The notes beneath the pieces are model-generated. The model did no database searches. It saw nothing but the letters and a program-made list of their open reading frames with translations, and was not told the origin of the DNA. Below, piece after piece: positions 22,024 through 31,940 of a stretch of DNA of 64,000 nucleotides (the stretch's first letter is position 1; each line of letters begins with the position of its first letter). Origin of the DNA: Rhizopus sp. PT2906 (taxonomy: Eukaryota; Mucoromycota; Mucoromycetes; Mucorales; Rhizopodaceae); contig JAMYHX010000211.1 in assembly GCA_025529335.1 (NCBI GenBank), forward strand, positions 1-64,000. Direction: 5' to 3'. Made by a program: the position numbers and the translations under genes.

Positions 22024-22560
22024 TTATCGTTGGCCGCCATAAGATACTTGAGCGTTGGCACGATTAGCCAAAGCCTGTTTATGTACTTGTAACTTCTTTT
22101 GTAAAACAGTGCTAGTTCCTTCAGTAACATCAAATACTTCAGAGGCAAATCTTTCTTCAAATGTCTTTTCTCCTCTTTTTGATGCAGCTTCCAACATCCA
22201 AACAATTGCACGACGACGACGTTGACGATCTCTTAATGGTGTGGGCACATGAACCACTTTGGATCCCTTCTTCTGGCTTGATATTTTTAATAAGGGAGAG
22301 GCAATTTCAATAGCTTCACGTAAGAGATTATAAGGATCTTTTTCTTCTCCAATCTTTTTTGAAAGGTGTTTCATACTGTCATTGACTAAACGTTGTGCTC
22401 TGGCCTTTTTGCCATCTCTCATGAGTGTGTTTACTAATTGGCTGACAACTTCGTCTTTTGGAACAATGGTCACATTGCTCATAGAGCGGGTCCATGCAGG
22501 TGCCATTCTAAATAAAGGAGTCGCATGTTGGCAAACTGTTTTGAATAAGGAGCTTGACAT
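22024..22560 (-). CDS. RSM7: Mitochondrial ribosomal protein S7
   Basis: Intronless 178-residue frame. An N-terminal basic/hydroxylated presequence (MSSSLFKTVCQHATPLFR) precedes the S7 core: VSQLVNTLMRDGKKARAQRL, then NLLREAIEIASPLLKISSQK, VPTPLRDRQRRRRAIVWML and the C-terminal LQVHKQALANRANAQVSYG. bS7m is a primary binder of the 3' domain of mitochondrial small-subunit rRNA and initiates head assembly. The length is near the bacterial S7 core plus presequence. The 343-bp gap upstream contains its promoter. Confidence 0.93.
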   Translation of the reverse strand: MSSSLFKTVCQHATPLFRMAPAWTRSMSNVTIVPKDEVVSQLVNTLMRDGKKARAQRLVNDSMKHLSKKIGEEKDPYNLLREAIEIASPLLKISSQKKGSKVVHVPTPLRDRQRRRRAIVWMLEAASKRGEKTFEERFASEVFDVTEGTSTVLQKKLQVHKQALANRANAQVSYGGQR

Positions 22561-22903
22561 GGTTGAAAGCGAGGGTTCAAAAATTCGCTACAGGAACCTG
22601 GGTTTTATTGAGAAAAGCAAGTCTCAGAGACGGCCCAGTTGAGGTGCCACGGTGAAACGCAGTCACAAGCAGATTATGTAGGAAAATTAGGCTCACCAGT
22701 AACAAGCATAAAGGCACATCCAAAAGCAACGGATTGCCGCTTTACACTTGTTCTTGGATAAATTAAGGGCACTTATAAAATTATGCATTATATAGCTAGA
22801 TCTTGCATACTTTTTACTGCTTTACTTTTTTAAAATAAACTTGACAATCAACTGCTAAAGATACGTCTCAAGAGAATACCTAAAGTCTATTTACAAGTTT
22901 ATT
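22561..22903. promoter_or_regulatory. RSM7 promoter side and APD1-like 3' flank
   Basis: 343 bp between two minus-strand genes. It must carry the RSM7 promoter. No distinct box was recognised. Confidence 0.35.
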
Positions 22904-23800
22904 TTACCACTTTAAAACAGATCGTTTCTGTTGATTTTCAAAGCTATTATCCATGGCACCACGGTAGAGATCTTTAATCACCTTTCCTTTCATTATCGTT
23001 TCTTCCACAATAGCGGCAGCATGACATGTCTTGACTCTTCCGTACCAGACACCCTTGGAGCCTTCGTTTATATAGCAAATAACATTTCCAGCGAATTTGT
23101 GGCCGCCAATATGACTAACCATGATAATAGCAGCATCATATTCATCTAATCCTTTCTCTCTCAAAACATGATCTAATTCTTGAGCCAATATAGGAGCAGT
23201 AACACCACAACGCTTATCTCTCTTTTTATGAGAGCAAAGGAGTAGAGTAGATTTGTAGGGAGACTTTTGGACCTTCATATCACCTATCTTTTCATGCTTC
23301 ATCATCTTTTCTATATTGATCGGTGATGTTGGTAAAGGGGTATTTATAAAGATATCATAAAAATCTTGAGCCTTGTCTTGCGTGACGTTGGAGATCAGAA
23401 TATTGTCTGGATAGAGTAGGATATCATATCCATCAGGTAATGTAGAATAAGTAGAAACCATATTTGAGTTTGTTACCAAGTTCTTCCATGACTGCTGTGA
23501 TCTAGAATTGCATTCAACTTGATACAGACTGGAGGCGAATGAATCTTTGTCGCTTTCAATGTGCTTTGGCCAATCAGATGAACCAGTAGCAATGATAATA
23601 TGTCGTCCATAAGGCTTAACAGAGCCCAAAATAGGAAAATCCTTCTCGATATTTAGATAAGAAGGATACTCTTTATGATCAGGGCAAGGTTCAGAGCAAT
23701 TCAAACAGTCTTCCTCCGAAAGATATTCAGGAGGTGGGAGTAAGCTAGGATCGCCCATACCCGTTAACTCGCCTAGTTTTTTCTTCATGAATGAGACCAT
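22904..23800 (-). CDS. APD1/sucrase-ferredoxin-like [2Fe-2S] protein
   Basis: Intronless; I take the start at MVSFMKKKLGELTGMGD (23800), because the longer frame to 23947 adds non-conserved, low-complexity residues. A CLNCSEPCPDH motif lies near the N-terminus and a thioredoxin-like region follows. The cluster-binding segments are LLLCSHKKRDKRCGVTAPIL (Cys-x8-Cys) and VSHIGGHKFAGNVICY (His-x3-His). This Cys2/His2 set matches the Apd1/Aim32 group, which carries a bis-histidinyl [2Fe-2S] cluster. Apd1 is cytosolic and linked to redox-drug tolerance; Aim32 is mitochondrial. No clear presequence is seen, so an Apd1-type cytosolic protein is more likely. CIA1, which matures cytosolic Fe-S proteins, is encoded 4 kb away. 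Confidence 0.85.
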   Translation of the reverse strand: MVSFMKKKLGELTGMGDPSLLPPPEYLSEEDCLNCSEPCPDHKEYPSYLNIEKDFPILGSVKPYGRHIIIATGSSDWPKHIESDKDSFASSLYQVECNSRSQQSWKNLVTNSNMVSTYSTLPDGYDILLYPDNILISNVTQDKAQDFYDIFINTPLPTSPINIEKMMKHEKIGDMKVQKSPYKSTLLLCSHKKRDKRCGVTAPILAQELDHVLREKGLDEYDAAIIMVSHIGGHKFAGNVICYINEGSKGVWYGRVKTCHAAAIVEETIMKGKVIKDLYRGAMDNSFENQQKRSVLKW

Positions 23801-24201
23801 CTTCAAATGAAAGAAAGAGAGAGAGAGAGATGAAACAAAACAATGAGAACACCTGCATTTATATTTGAATAACTGCTGAGTTCTGTTCCTTGGTTCACAA
23901 TAGCCCGCAGATCCGCGCTTGCCGGTTGTTCCTCCCCGCTCTAACATGAATATCTCTTGGATTAGCGAGTATTTCCTTAAAAGTTTCTATTCCCATAACT
24001 TCTTATATAATGGTACTTTTTATCATGCACTTAAAGAGGATTTCCCCCTTATCGCTATCTCTTTCTCTTTCCTTTATTCCCCTTTCCTTCCCTTTAAACA
24101 GCATTGGTGAGCAGTGACTGCCAAATTTGGGCTTCTCTTTTTTTTTTTTTACTTGAAAAAAATGAGTGCGCCCTGGCAAGATTTCTGGCAGGTTTTCAAT
24201 A
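23801..24201. promoter_or_regulatory. Divergent promoter region, APD1-like / PPR gene
   Basis: 401 bp between two divergent starts. It contains a (GA)n/(AG)n run near 23814-23832 directly upstream of the APD1-like start and a poly-T tract near 24139-24150 before the PPR start. Confidence 0.4.
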
Positions 24202-26064
24202 ATGCATCGATTTATCAAAGCATGCAGTAAAAGAGGAATTTATTCTAGTTCATGCAACATAAACAGACAGTTTCTAAAGAGAACTTATGCATCAGCAACA
24301 GCAACAGCAACGAGTCACACCGACAACAATAACTCTTTAATTACGCAATATAGACAACGACTCGCTAGCAATAGTGACAATATCTGGGAAAGTTACCAAA
24401 AGATACAGAATTCAGTTGAATCCCTGAAACGAGAGGATTTCGTTACGCTTCGAACACGATTATGGGAACAAAAGGCTTGGAGAGGAGAAGAACGAGTAGT
24501 GAAGGTGCTTGAGGATATGAAACGAGCTGGTCATACATGGAGCGTGCTAGAATATAACGAGTACTTTGCTGCAAAATTGTTTTTGGATGAATACAAGGAT
24601 ATATTAAAGATATTCGAAGGAGAATTTATAGAAAACAAAATCAAGATGACTATTGGAACCTTTAATATGATCATAGCTACCTATTTGCTTTGCAACCAAA
24701 GAGAAAAGGCGGTTGAGTTGCTAGAATCGAGTAAACATTGGGGGGTTGTTGCTGATATAAGAGACTTTGAACGTACGATGCATCGATGCTTACCAACGAA
24801 TAAAGCAATAGTAAAAGAGGCAACACAATTGATTGTTCAGCACGGAATTAAAGATGCAGAAGCTCTAAATGCGAATTTATTGCATTTATTTAGAGACAAG
24901 CGAGTGGACAAAGTAAAGTGGTTGTTGAATGAATACAAGAATGAAAAGGATATCAACAGTTACAACATCATTATTAAAGGACTATCAGAATCACGAATGA
25001 ATAGAGATGTGGTTAAATATTATACAGAACTGATAGAGAAGGATAAACTTAAACCCAACGGATACATTTGCTCCATAATGTTGGATATTTTTGCACACTC
25101 AAGAGACAGTCTATCTGCAGAGGAAGTGATCAGACAGACAGTATATGGTGGACATGAAATAGATGAGATTATATATAATCAACTGATCAAAGTGTACTTC
25201 AAATCAAGAGAAACTAGAAAAGCACTTCTCGTATTTCAAGAATTACAGAGCCATCCAAAATTACAAATCAATGAAATCATATTAAACACAATGGTGAATG
25301 GACTCGTCATCAATAATGAATTACTGGCAGCGAGAAAGATCTATGATGAAATGATAAAATCCAACTTTAAGCCTGACATTGTCACATTCAACACCATGTT
25401 GAAGGGTTATACGATCACAAAGGATCTTACCTCTTCTCTCGACATCATCAAGGATATGTCTAGGCTGAATATAGAACCAGATATTGTCACATTTACAACG
25501 TTTATAAACACAATATTCGAAACAAGAGAACCCAAGAGTGCTCAAGATATGATTACATATCTCAACAAGATAGGAATTCAACCCAATATTTACACATTTA
25601 ATTCGATTATTAATCAATGGATAAAGAAGAAGAATATCAAGGAGGCTGAGCGCACATTGGATATCATGTTGGAAGACTATAAAGAATTAAAACCAACCGT
25701 ACATACCTTTACTAACCTGATTCAAGGATACACAGAAGAAATGAATTTGTTAAAGGCAATGAAGACATTTCAACTTATTTTAAAGAGTGGACTCGAGCCT
25801 GATAAAGCAACATTTACTTTTATGATTGTTGGATTTTTGAATTATAATCGAGTGGATGACGCTTATAATTGCTTGAACAGAATGTTAAAAATGAACCTGT
25901 TACCTACAAAGGACACCTGGTCAGTCGTATTTAATCATTGTTATAGATCAAAGGACAGAAATAATGGTAAAAGAGTACTAGATTTATTCCATTCAAGTGG
26001 ATTTAATATAAAGAGTGATGCTCTTGAAAGATCTTATAATAAACTAAAAGCCCTTTGTTCATAA
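24202..26064 (+). CDS. Mitochondrial pentatricopeptide repeat protein
   Basis: Intronless frame of 620 residues from the ATG at 24202 (MHRFIKACSKRGIYSSSCN). Twelve codons upstream are also open, but this start gives a typical mitochondrial presequence with Arg/Lys and no acids. From about residue 140 to the end there are at least ten 35-residue PPR units, recognisable by phrases such as TFNMIIATYLLCNQREKA, DIVTFNTMLKGYTITKDL, NIYTFNSIINQWIKKKNI and DKATFTFMIVGFLNYNRVDD. PPR proteins bind single-stranded organellar RNA and act in its stability or translation. The mitochondrial RNA target cannot be read from this sequence. Codon usage is like the neighbours. Confidence 0.88.
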   Translation: MHRFIKACSKRGIYSSSCNINRQFLKRTYASATATATSHTDNNNSLITQYRQRLASNSDNIWESYQKIQNSVESLKREDFVTLRTRLWEQKAWRGEERVVKVLEDMKRAGHTWSVLEYNEYFAAKLFLDEYKDILKIFEGEFIENKIKMTIGTFNMIIATYLLCNQREKAVELLESSKHWGVVADIRDFERTMHRCLPTNKAIVKEATQLIVQHGIKDAEALNANLLHLFRDKRVDKVKWLLNEYKNEKDINSYNIIIKGLSESRMNRDVVKYYTELIEKDKLKPNGYICSIMLDIFAHSRDSLSAEEVIRQTVYGGHEIDEIIYNQLIKVYFKSRETRKALLVFQELQSHPKLQINEIILNTMVNGLVINNELLAARKIYDEMIKSNFKPDIVTFNTMLKGYTITKDLTSSLDIIKDMSRLNIEPDIVTFTTFINTIFETREPKSAQDMITYLNKIGIQPNIYTFNSIINQWIKKKNIKEAERTLDIMLEDYKELKPTVHTFTNLIQGYTEEMNLLKAMKTFQLILKSGLEPDKATFTFMIVGFLNYNRVDDAYNCLNRMLKMNLLPTKDTWSVVFNHCYRSKDRNNGKRVLDLFHSSGFNIKSDALERSYNKLKALCS

Positions 26065-26197
26065 TTTCATTGTTTTCTCTTTTGGATAATCTCGATATTT
26101 ATTAAATATATGTATAAATATAACAAATGAATACTATCATTACTATAGCAACTTCAATATCTGTGTTGTCTAAAGTGAAATCAAGGAGAGAGGGGGA

Positions 26198-27415
26198 TTA
26201 TTTACTATCGCTACCATTGCTACTATGGCTATATGGCATTCTTTTAGGCATCTGGGACATCAAGTTCATATGAGGTCGCATCATCATGGACGAAGCAAAC
26301 GAATAGTCATACATACTGCCAAAGGATTGATTATATCCTCTTACTGATGAAATTGTAGTAACAGGGACTGATGTCGATGACGATGAAGTAGATACTGCAG
26401 CTACGGTAGGCGTTGTTGTTGTTGTTGTTGTTGTTGCTAGATCAAACATGCCATGATCTGAATATGTATTTGATTCAATCTTATCATGAGGTTGTGAATG
26501 TGATATCATGCTGGATCTACTTGACTGATCTTTGACAAACAATGAATGCTTTGGTATAGATACGATCTGTATGTTAGGATGCTCTTCTCTAGACTGATGC
26601 ATCTTTACTTCCATTGTGTTTTGTCTCTTGTTGCCACGATTAGGTGTCTTTTCAATATCGGAGTATATATCATCTACTGAGATATCTACCATCGACTCCA
26701 ACAGTTCGACGGGTATTCCTAGTATCTTTGTAAAGTGTGATATGAGCTTGTATAAATCGCGCTCTACATTACTTGTCCACTCTTCACTTGTTGCTGCTAC
26801 TGAACATAATCGACTGGATATCATGATCAATTTTTGTACTCTTTCTGTCACTTGATCCTGTCTTGTACGTTTCAAAATGTATCCTTCAAGTGAACGATCG
26901 TCCCAAAAGATACCTGGAAATTCTTTTGATTTTATTGTTTCCCGGATTTCATTTGCTTGCATTTTTTGCTGTACCAATTGATTGATTCTTTCCTTGATCA
27001 TCTGTGGCCAATTTGTATTGGGACATATCATCTGGATACGCCAGTAGATATCATGATGGTTATTCTTGTAGAGCAGTAATTTGAGCTCTTCTTTGAATGG
27101 TCTCTTTTTAGGGTTGTGAATGTTTCCTGATTCACGAGAACAGTAAATATGAATATTCTATCAAGAGAGTTAGTTTCTTTATTTCTTTTTCGAAACGAAT
27201 CATTACATTATCAGCTACTTTCACATGCTGTGTTTTGAATCCTTGTTCCTCGTACACTTGTCGACAGATTTCAATACCTTCTGTACTTGAACTAAATCTT
27301 GTGCAGGATACACGTATGAATAACTGCTCTACCTACAAAAAAAAAGCACAAGTTATAACTATGCCTTCACATCTCTCTTATTGAACATGTATACATCGTT
27401 TAAACCATGATTCAT
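26198..27415 (-). CDS. Unknown protein, FAR1-like N-terminal segment, Ser/Thr-rich tail
   Basis: Three exons; I chose the start MNHGLNDVYMFNKRD at 27415, which joins through a GTGAAG...TTGTAG intron to VEQLFIRVSCTRFSSSTEG. The next exon (NIHIYCSRESGNIHN) and the long last exon stay in frame. The segment GIEICRQVYEEQGFKTQHVK then IYCSRESG recalls the FAR1/WRKY-GCM zinc-knuckle region of transposase-derived DNA-binding proteins, but the metal ligands are incomplete. A helical middle (MIKERINQLVQQKMQANEI) precedes a low-complexity tail with poly-Thr (TTTTTTTTP) and Ser runs. It could be a transcription regulator. No function is assigned. Confidence 0.55.
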
Positions 27416-28030
27416 CTTTAATATTTTATAGAAAAAGCAAAGAAAGAAAGAAAAGAAAAAAAGAAAGAAAGATGACTTTATTAATTTATTATTTACATCA
27501 ACAAACAATAACCCTTTTCTTTATACCCTCCCCCCCCCTCTGTCTCCCTTATTTAAAAAAAAAGAGGGAGGAGAAAAGGAGAATTATGTGGCATAAAAGT
27601 CTAAATACTGAAAAAGGAGAAAAGAGCGTAATTCGTTATCCCTTTGTCTCTTTTCTTTGTTTCTTTGTTTATTATGTTTTCTTCCTTTTTGTTCATATGA
27701 ACAACTTGTATTACAAAAGTAACTGTCAACATAGGGGGGGGATGATACATTATTATTTTTTTTGGTGGGTCACTTCAATCTCGAAATTGGGGGCATATTA
27801 AGGTATAGCTCTTTTGCTTCAATTTGTAAAAGAAAGATTAATATCATGAATGGGATGAATGAAAGTGAATAAAAGCAAATATAGTACACACAATTGATCA
27901 TATCCTATCAGATCTTGATGAACCCTTCTGCTATCATAGTGGCTTATCATCTTTCTGCGTAATTAAATCATGTCAGCCAGTGACACACTGTCTCTGTTTG
28001 CTTTAAAATATTCCTTTTTTTATTGTTATT
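27416..28030. promoter_or_regulatory. Divergent intergenic region with homopurine/homopyrimidine tracts
   Basis: 615 bp between the unknown gene (minus) and CIA1 (plus). Features are an AAAGAAAG-type purine run at about 27435-27470, an eight-C run near 27530, an eight-G run near 27734 and poly-T tracts. An open frame at 27472-27801 is low complexity and not convincing. An ATG at 27970 in frame with a longer CIA1-like ORF is not the real start. Confidence 0.4.
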
Positions 28031-29168
28031 ATGCCACGTCTAGAGTTATTAGCTACATTAGAAGGTTTGTTTTTTTTAGCTTTTATTATTCTGTTGTAAT
28101 TAACATCATTATAGGTCACCAAGATCGCGTCTGGCAAGCGTCTTGGCATCCAACCAAGACTATATTAGCTACTTGTTCAGGCGACAAGACAGTTCGCCTG
28201 TGGGCTCCCATTTCCCCCACAAACCCAACAGAATGGCAATGTGTAGAGACTCTCGAAGGTGCTCATAAACGTACCATTCGCAGTGTTGCTTGGTCTCCAA
28301 CCGGAAATGAATTAGCTACTGCCAGTTTCGACGCAACCACTGGCATTTGGGAACATGATGCTCGTGAAAATAATTGGGAATGTGTTGCTACTCTTGAAGG
28401 ACATGAAAATGAAATCAAGTCGGTCTCTTGGTCAGCCACAGGTGCCCTCTTGGCCACTTGCAGTAGAGACAAAAGCGTCTGGATTTGGGAGGTTGAGTCA
28501 GATAACGATTTTGAGTGTCTTAGTGTGTTGCAGGAACATACCCAAGACGTCAAGATGGTCGCTTGGCATCCCAAGTTGGAAATACTGGCATCAGCTAGTT
28601 ATGATGATACAATCAAGATTTGGAAAGAGGATGAGGATGATTGGTACTGTGTTGACACGCTCAGTGGCCATCAATCAACTGTCTGGTCGATAGATTTTGA
28701 TGCCACGGGTGACCACTTGGGTAAATTATAAAATATAAAGATATATCTATATAAACTTACACATGGCAAATAGTCTCTGCTTCAGATGATCAAACGATAC
28801 GTATTTGGAAGATGTATAAACCAAATAATCCTCAAGGTATTCCAACACATAATGGAGAGGCTACTTGGAAGACAATCTGCACCTTGTCTGGTTATCATGA
28901 TAGATGCATTTATTCTGTTTCATGGTCAAAAGTAAATAATTACATTGCAAGCGTCAGTGGCGACAATACAATTCGTATATTCGCAAAGGATACAGAAGCT
29001 ACAACGGATGAAGACAGTCCGATCTTTAAAAACATAATAACAGAAAAAGATGCTCATGGTGTATATGACATCAATGGCGTATCATGGTTTCCTAATGAAA
29101 GACATGGCGACTGGCTTGCTACAGTAGGCGATGATGGTATTGTTCGTATTTGGAGAGTAATAGAATAA
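28031..29168 (+). CDS. CIA1: Cytosolic iron-sulfur assembly WD40 protein CIA1 (CIAO1)
   Basis: Exon 1 ([12 protein letters not shown]) ends at a GTTTGT donor and joins [20 protein letters not shown] across an intron ending in CATTATAG. This fixes the start at 28031 rather than the longer open frame. Seven WD blades follow, including [94 protein letters not shown] and a final [18 protein letters not shown]1 is a core of the CIA targeting complex with MET18 and CIA2, delivering Fe-S clusters to cytosolic and nuclear proteins such as DNA polymerases and Rad3. A second intron interrupts blade 5/6. Its end is 24 bp from the convergent gene. Confidence 0.95.
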
Positions 29169-29191
29169 TGTAAAATAAACGATGTACATAT

Positions 29192-29989
29192 TTACAATTT
29201 TTGCCATAATTCATTCAACCATCCGGCAATTTCATTCATATGTGTCATGATTTGCTGCTTGTCATTCTCTGATCCTTTAAATCGACTCATCACCCTTGTC
29301 ATGAACTTATCTGGATGATACCGTCTTTGCTCCTGACGAACGCGTTTTTTCAGATCATTGGTTGATTCTTTACTATTGTTCATAAAGAATGAACGAACAG
29401 AGTCAAAGGAAAAGTCCCTTCCTTGGATAGGCCAAGGTATATCCTTTCTTTTAATCTCACTCAACTCTTCAAGATCCTTCCACTTTTTATCATACTCTTC
29501 AATCGTTGTCTGATATCGTCTTTCTCTTTCCATCTGTCGATACATCTCCTCTATGCGTCTTCGTTCTGCTTCTTCTTCCATCACCTTTCTCCTTGCCTCC
29601 TCTCTTTCTCGTCTCTTTTTGTCTTGCTCAGCTTTCCATATCCTTTCCGCCTCAATTTCTGCTGCGTGTTTTCGCTCATACATGCCTCTTACAATATGTT
29701 GACGATATTCCTCATCAGACATGTATTGCTCTTGAGGCTGATGATATTCATATCGAGAAAAATAACCATCTCCACCTTCATCCTCTCCCATAGCATCAAA
29801 CATTTTTGCTCTCCATTCGGCTTCTTCTTCGTCCCATGGATTGTGTGCATTCAGTGGTACCCAACCTTCTTCTGGCTCATATGCAGCTTGTGGTACATGA
29901 TAGTCTCCTCTCTTTTTATGCTTTTTTTTCTTGCTCTTGTCATGATCGTGGTGCCTTTTCTTTTCCTTTTTAAAGCGTAATTTTGGCAT
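29192..29989 (-). CDS. NFKBIL1-like protein with C-terminal J-like domain
   Basis: Intronless, about 265 residues from MPKLRFKKEKKRHHDHD. The N-terminus is a Lys/His-rich nuclear-type sequence. An acidic NPWDEEEAEWRAKMFDAMGE section and a long charged helix (DKKRREREEARRKVMEEEAE) lead to LKKRVRQEQRRYHPDKF near the C-terminus. That HPDKF context resembles a J-domain and the conserved end of human NFKBIL1, whose homologues act in pre-mRNA splicing. The ankyrin repeats of animal NFKBIL1 are not present. A 185-codon ORF on the opposite strand (29423-29980) mirrors this coding region and is not a gene. It converges on CIA1 with 23 bp between stops, so transcripts may overlap. Confidence 0.75.
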   Translation of the reverse strand: MPKLRFKKEKKRHHDHDKSKKKKHKKRGDYHVPQAAYEPEEGWVPLNAHNPWDEEEAEWRAKMFDAMGEDEGGDGYFSRYEYHQPQEQYMSDEEYRQHIVRGMYERKHAAEIEAERIWKAEQDKKRREREEARRKVMEEEAERRRIEEMYRQMERERRYQTTIEEYDKKWKDLEELSEIKRKDIPWPIQGRDFSFDSVRSFFMNNSKESTNDLKKRVRQEQRRYHPDKFMTRVMSRFKGSENDKQQIMTHMNEIAGWLNELWQKL

Positions 29990-30551
29990 CTGCAATCAAG
30001 AAAAAAAAAAAAAAAAAAAGACAATGACGAGATGACTGTAAAATAGTCACTGTGTACATATATGTGTGTGTGTGTGTCACTTAGCCCCTTAAAAGGAAAA
30101 AATTATCCAATCGCTGTCTGTGATTTTATGAATAGATGGATTATGCATGTAAATCGTTTTTCTATTGACAATTTTATCCAATAAACAAAAGCCAATATAT
30201 TCTATCCAAAGAGAAAGGGGAAAGAACAATAGTTGATTCTTGTCCTTTAAAAAAAACACTTTTGCAAACAACTAAAATGGTATTTTGCGTTGTGTCTATA
30301 ATGAGATAATGGTTCGTCCGCGCGCAAATACGCGTACATCTGTCTGTGTTTTGTTTGTAATGTGGATAAAGGCAGTGAGTCGCGATAAGAAGTGATTGCT
30401 TTCCTCTTGTAAACAAGGTTTCCCTTTTTCTTTAAGAAAAAAAAAAGGGTGACTCAGCATCGATTTGATTGCTTTTATACCTGTTCCTCATCATTTCTTT
30501 TTCTTTCTCTCTTTCTTTTTATTTACATCTTAAAATTAATATCTTACACTA
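29990..30551. promoter_or_regulatory. Divergent intergenic region with microsatellites
   Basis: 562 bp separating divergent starts. An 18-A run at about 30002-30019 and a (GT)n run at about 30065-30077 lie near the NFKBIL1-like start. A pyrimidine-rich CTTTTTCTTTCTCTCTTTC leader at about 30498-30518 precedes the ATG at 30552. Two minus-strand ORFs here are unsupported. Confidence 0.4.
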
Positions 30552-31429
30552 ATGAGTACTAATACTACATTGGCTAATGACAAGAGCGCACAAGACCTGA
30601 TACGAGACCAAAAGGAAGCCGATTTCACCATCATGTTGGTTTCTGTTGGATTTTCGTGCTTTATCTGGCAAGCGCTTACTACTGGAAAGATGGCCTATAA
30701 ATCAAAGAAACCTATAGTTGTGCTAGTCTTTCTCCAGTCAGTTCTTGGTGTTGTCGTCACATTTGTCACGTTACTAGTATGTATTGTCGAAGTTGATTGC
30801 ACGTTTGTAAGTGTTTGTTTTTTATAATGAAACGTACATCCTCATCCTTTTATAGCGACTTTTCTTTTCTGTAGTTGGTGTCAACATAGGAGACATGGCG
30901 CTACAATTTGTTTTACTTTGGAAAGCATTTTTAGGAAACGAACGATCGAAACTGATCCTTTTTGTGGGGTCCATACCCATTATTTCTATCGCTGTCTTTA
31001 TTGTCATCAACCTCACCGTTGGACGATCGGGATCATTTCTCCAAGAGAGTGTCTGTCTAACAAATTATCGTAAGAAGCAAGAAATCAAGAAAGAAAATCA
31101 AGCTGACATTTCTAACTAATAGCTACTTATATTGTTATTATAAAGGCAGCAATAGATTTCACATCCAATGTGTTTCTATCTGCATGCTTTATTCTCGTCA
31201 TTTATCGTCATTATCGTCTTTTTGGTAATAGTATTCAAAGGACATTACTGAAAGAAGGCTTACTGTATTGGTAAGTGTACTTGTCATTATGCGAAGCTTT
31301 CATTGACTTCTTTTTTTTGTATTTAAGCTTTGGTGTATGCTTTTCTAATATCATCTGTGGTATTCTGCTTACATTAGAAGTTCTTGGCGGAAACACGCCT
31401 GTTCTTTACACAATTGACTGTAAGTCTTT

Positions 31430-31468
<39 letters not shown>

Positions 31469-31796
31469 TATAAAAGAGAGTATGACTGAAATCATCAACA
31501 TAGGGTATCTAGCATCCTACTTAGTCATTAAACAACTTCGACATAGTAAAAAGCAAGGATCAATTTCTAAACAATATCATGCTCCTAATAACAATATAAG
31601 TCCTAATGTGGATGATGACGATGATCACTCGAGTGCAGCAGGAGCATCCATCCTGCCACCTCCTGATGAAGAATTACGGCACACCTTTAATTCTATTGAA
31701 AAGCCAGATATAATGGAAAGAAGTTACATCTATTCTATTTCTACGAATTATACTGTATCTACAGTAAAAGAAGCAGACATGTCCTTAAAAAAGTAA
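30552..31796 (+). CDS. Orphan seven-helix membrane protein
   Basis: Four exons join in frame: 30552-30806; from the CGACTT near 30857; from CAATAGATTTC near 31148; from CTTTGGTG near 31328; plus a last exon from GGTATC near 31504. Hydrophobic segments in order are about residues 30-50, 58-82, 88-108, 120-142, 160-180, 200-218 and 235-250, suggesting seven helices with a soluble Ser/Asp-rich tail (NVDDDDDHSSAAG, then ILPPPDEELRHTF). That is a receptor-like topology, but I see no DRY, NPxxY or fungal pheromone/nutrient-receptor signature, so it is not called a GPCR. The fourth intron holds a 34-nt poly-T tract (31432-31465). Confidence 0.65.
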
Positions 31797-31940
31797 TAAA
31801 ATCTGATAGGGAGAGGACCCTTTTCATAAAAGGAACAATTAAAGTTTATCAGATTTTGCTTGAAAAAGTAAATTTGCGGGGATAAAAACAGGGTTCCCTG
31901 AGGGTTAGTTTTTTTTTTTTTTCTTCTTCTCCATAAAGCA

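Noticed and set aside
23801..23947. Longer start for the APD1-like gene
   Set aside because: The extension crosses the (GA)n promoter repeat and has no family similarity; MVSFMKKK is a better start.
27970..28030. Longer N-terminus for CIA1 from the ATG at 27970
   Set aside because: The [12 protein letters not shown] exon at 28031 joins the WD40 body through a proper intron; the longer frame translates the intron.
29423..29980. 185-codon plus-strand ORF
   Set aside because: Antisense to the Glu/Arg-rich NFKBIL1-like gene; hydrophobic shadow only.
30552..31796. Calling the orphan membrane protein a GPCR
   Set aside because: Seven hydrophobic segments alone are not enough; no receptor-class motif was seen.
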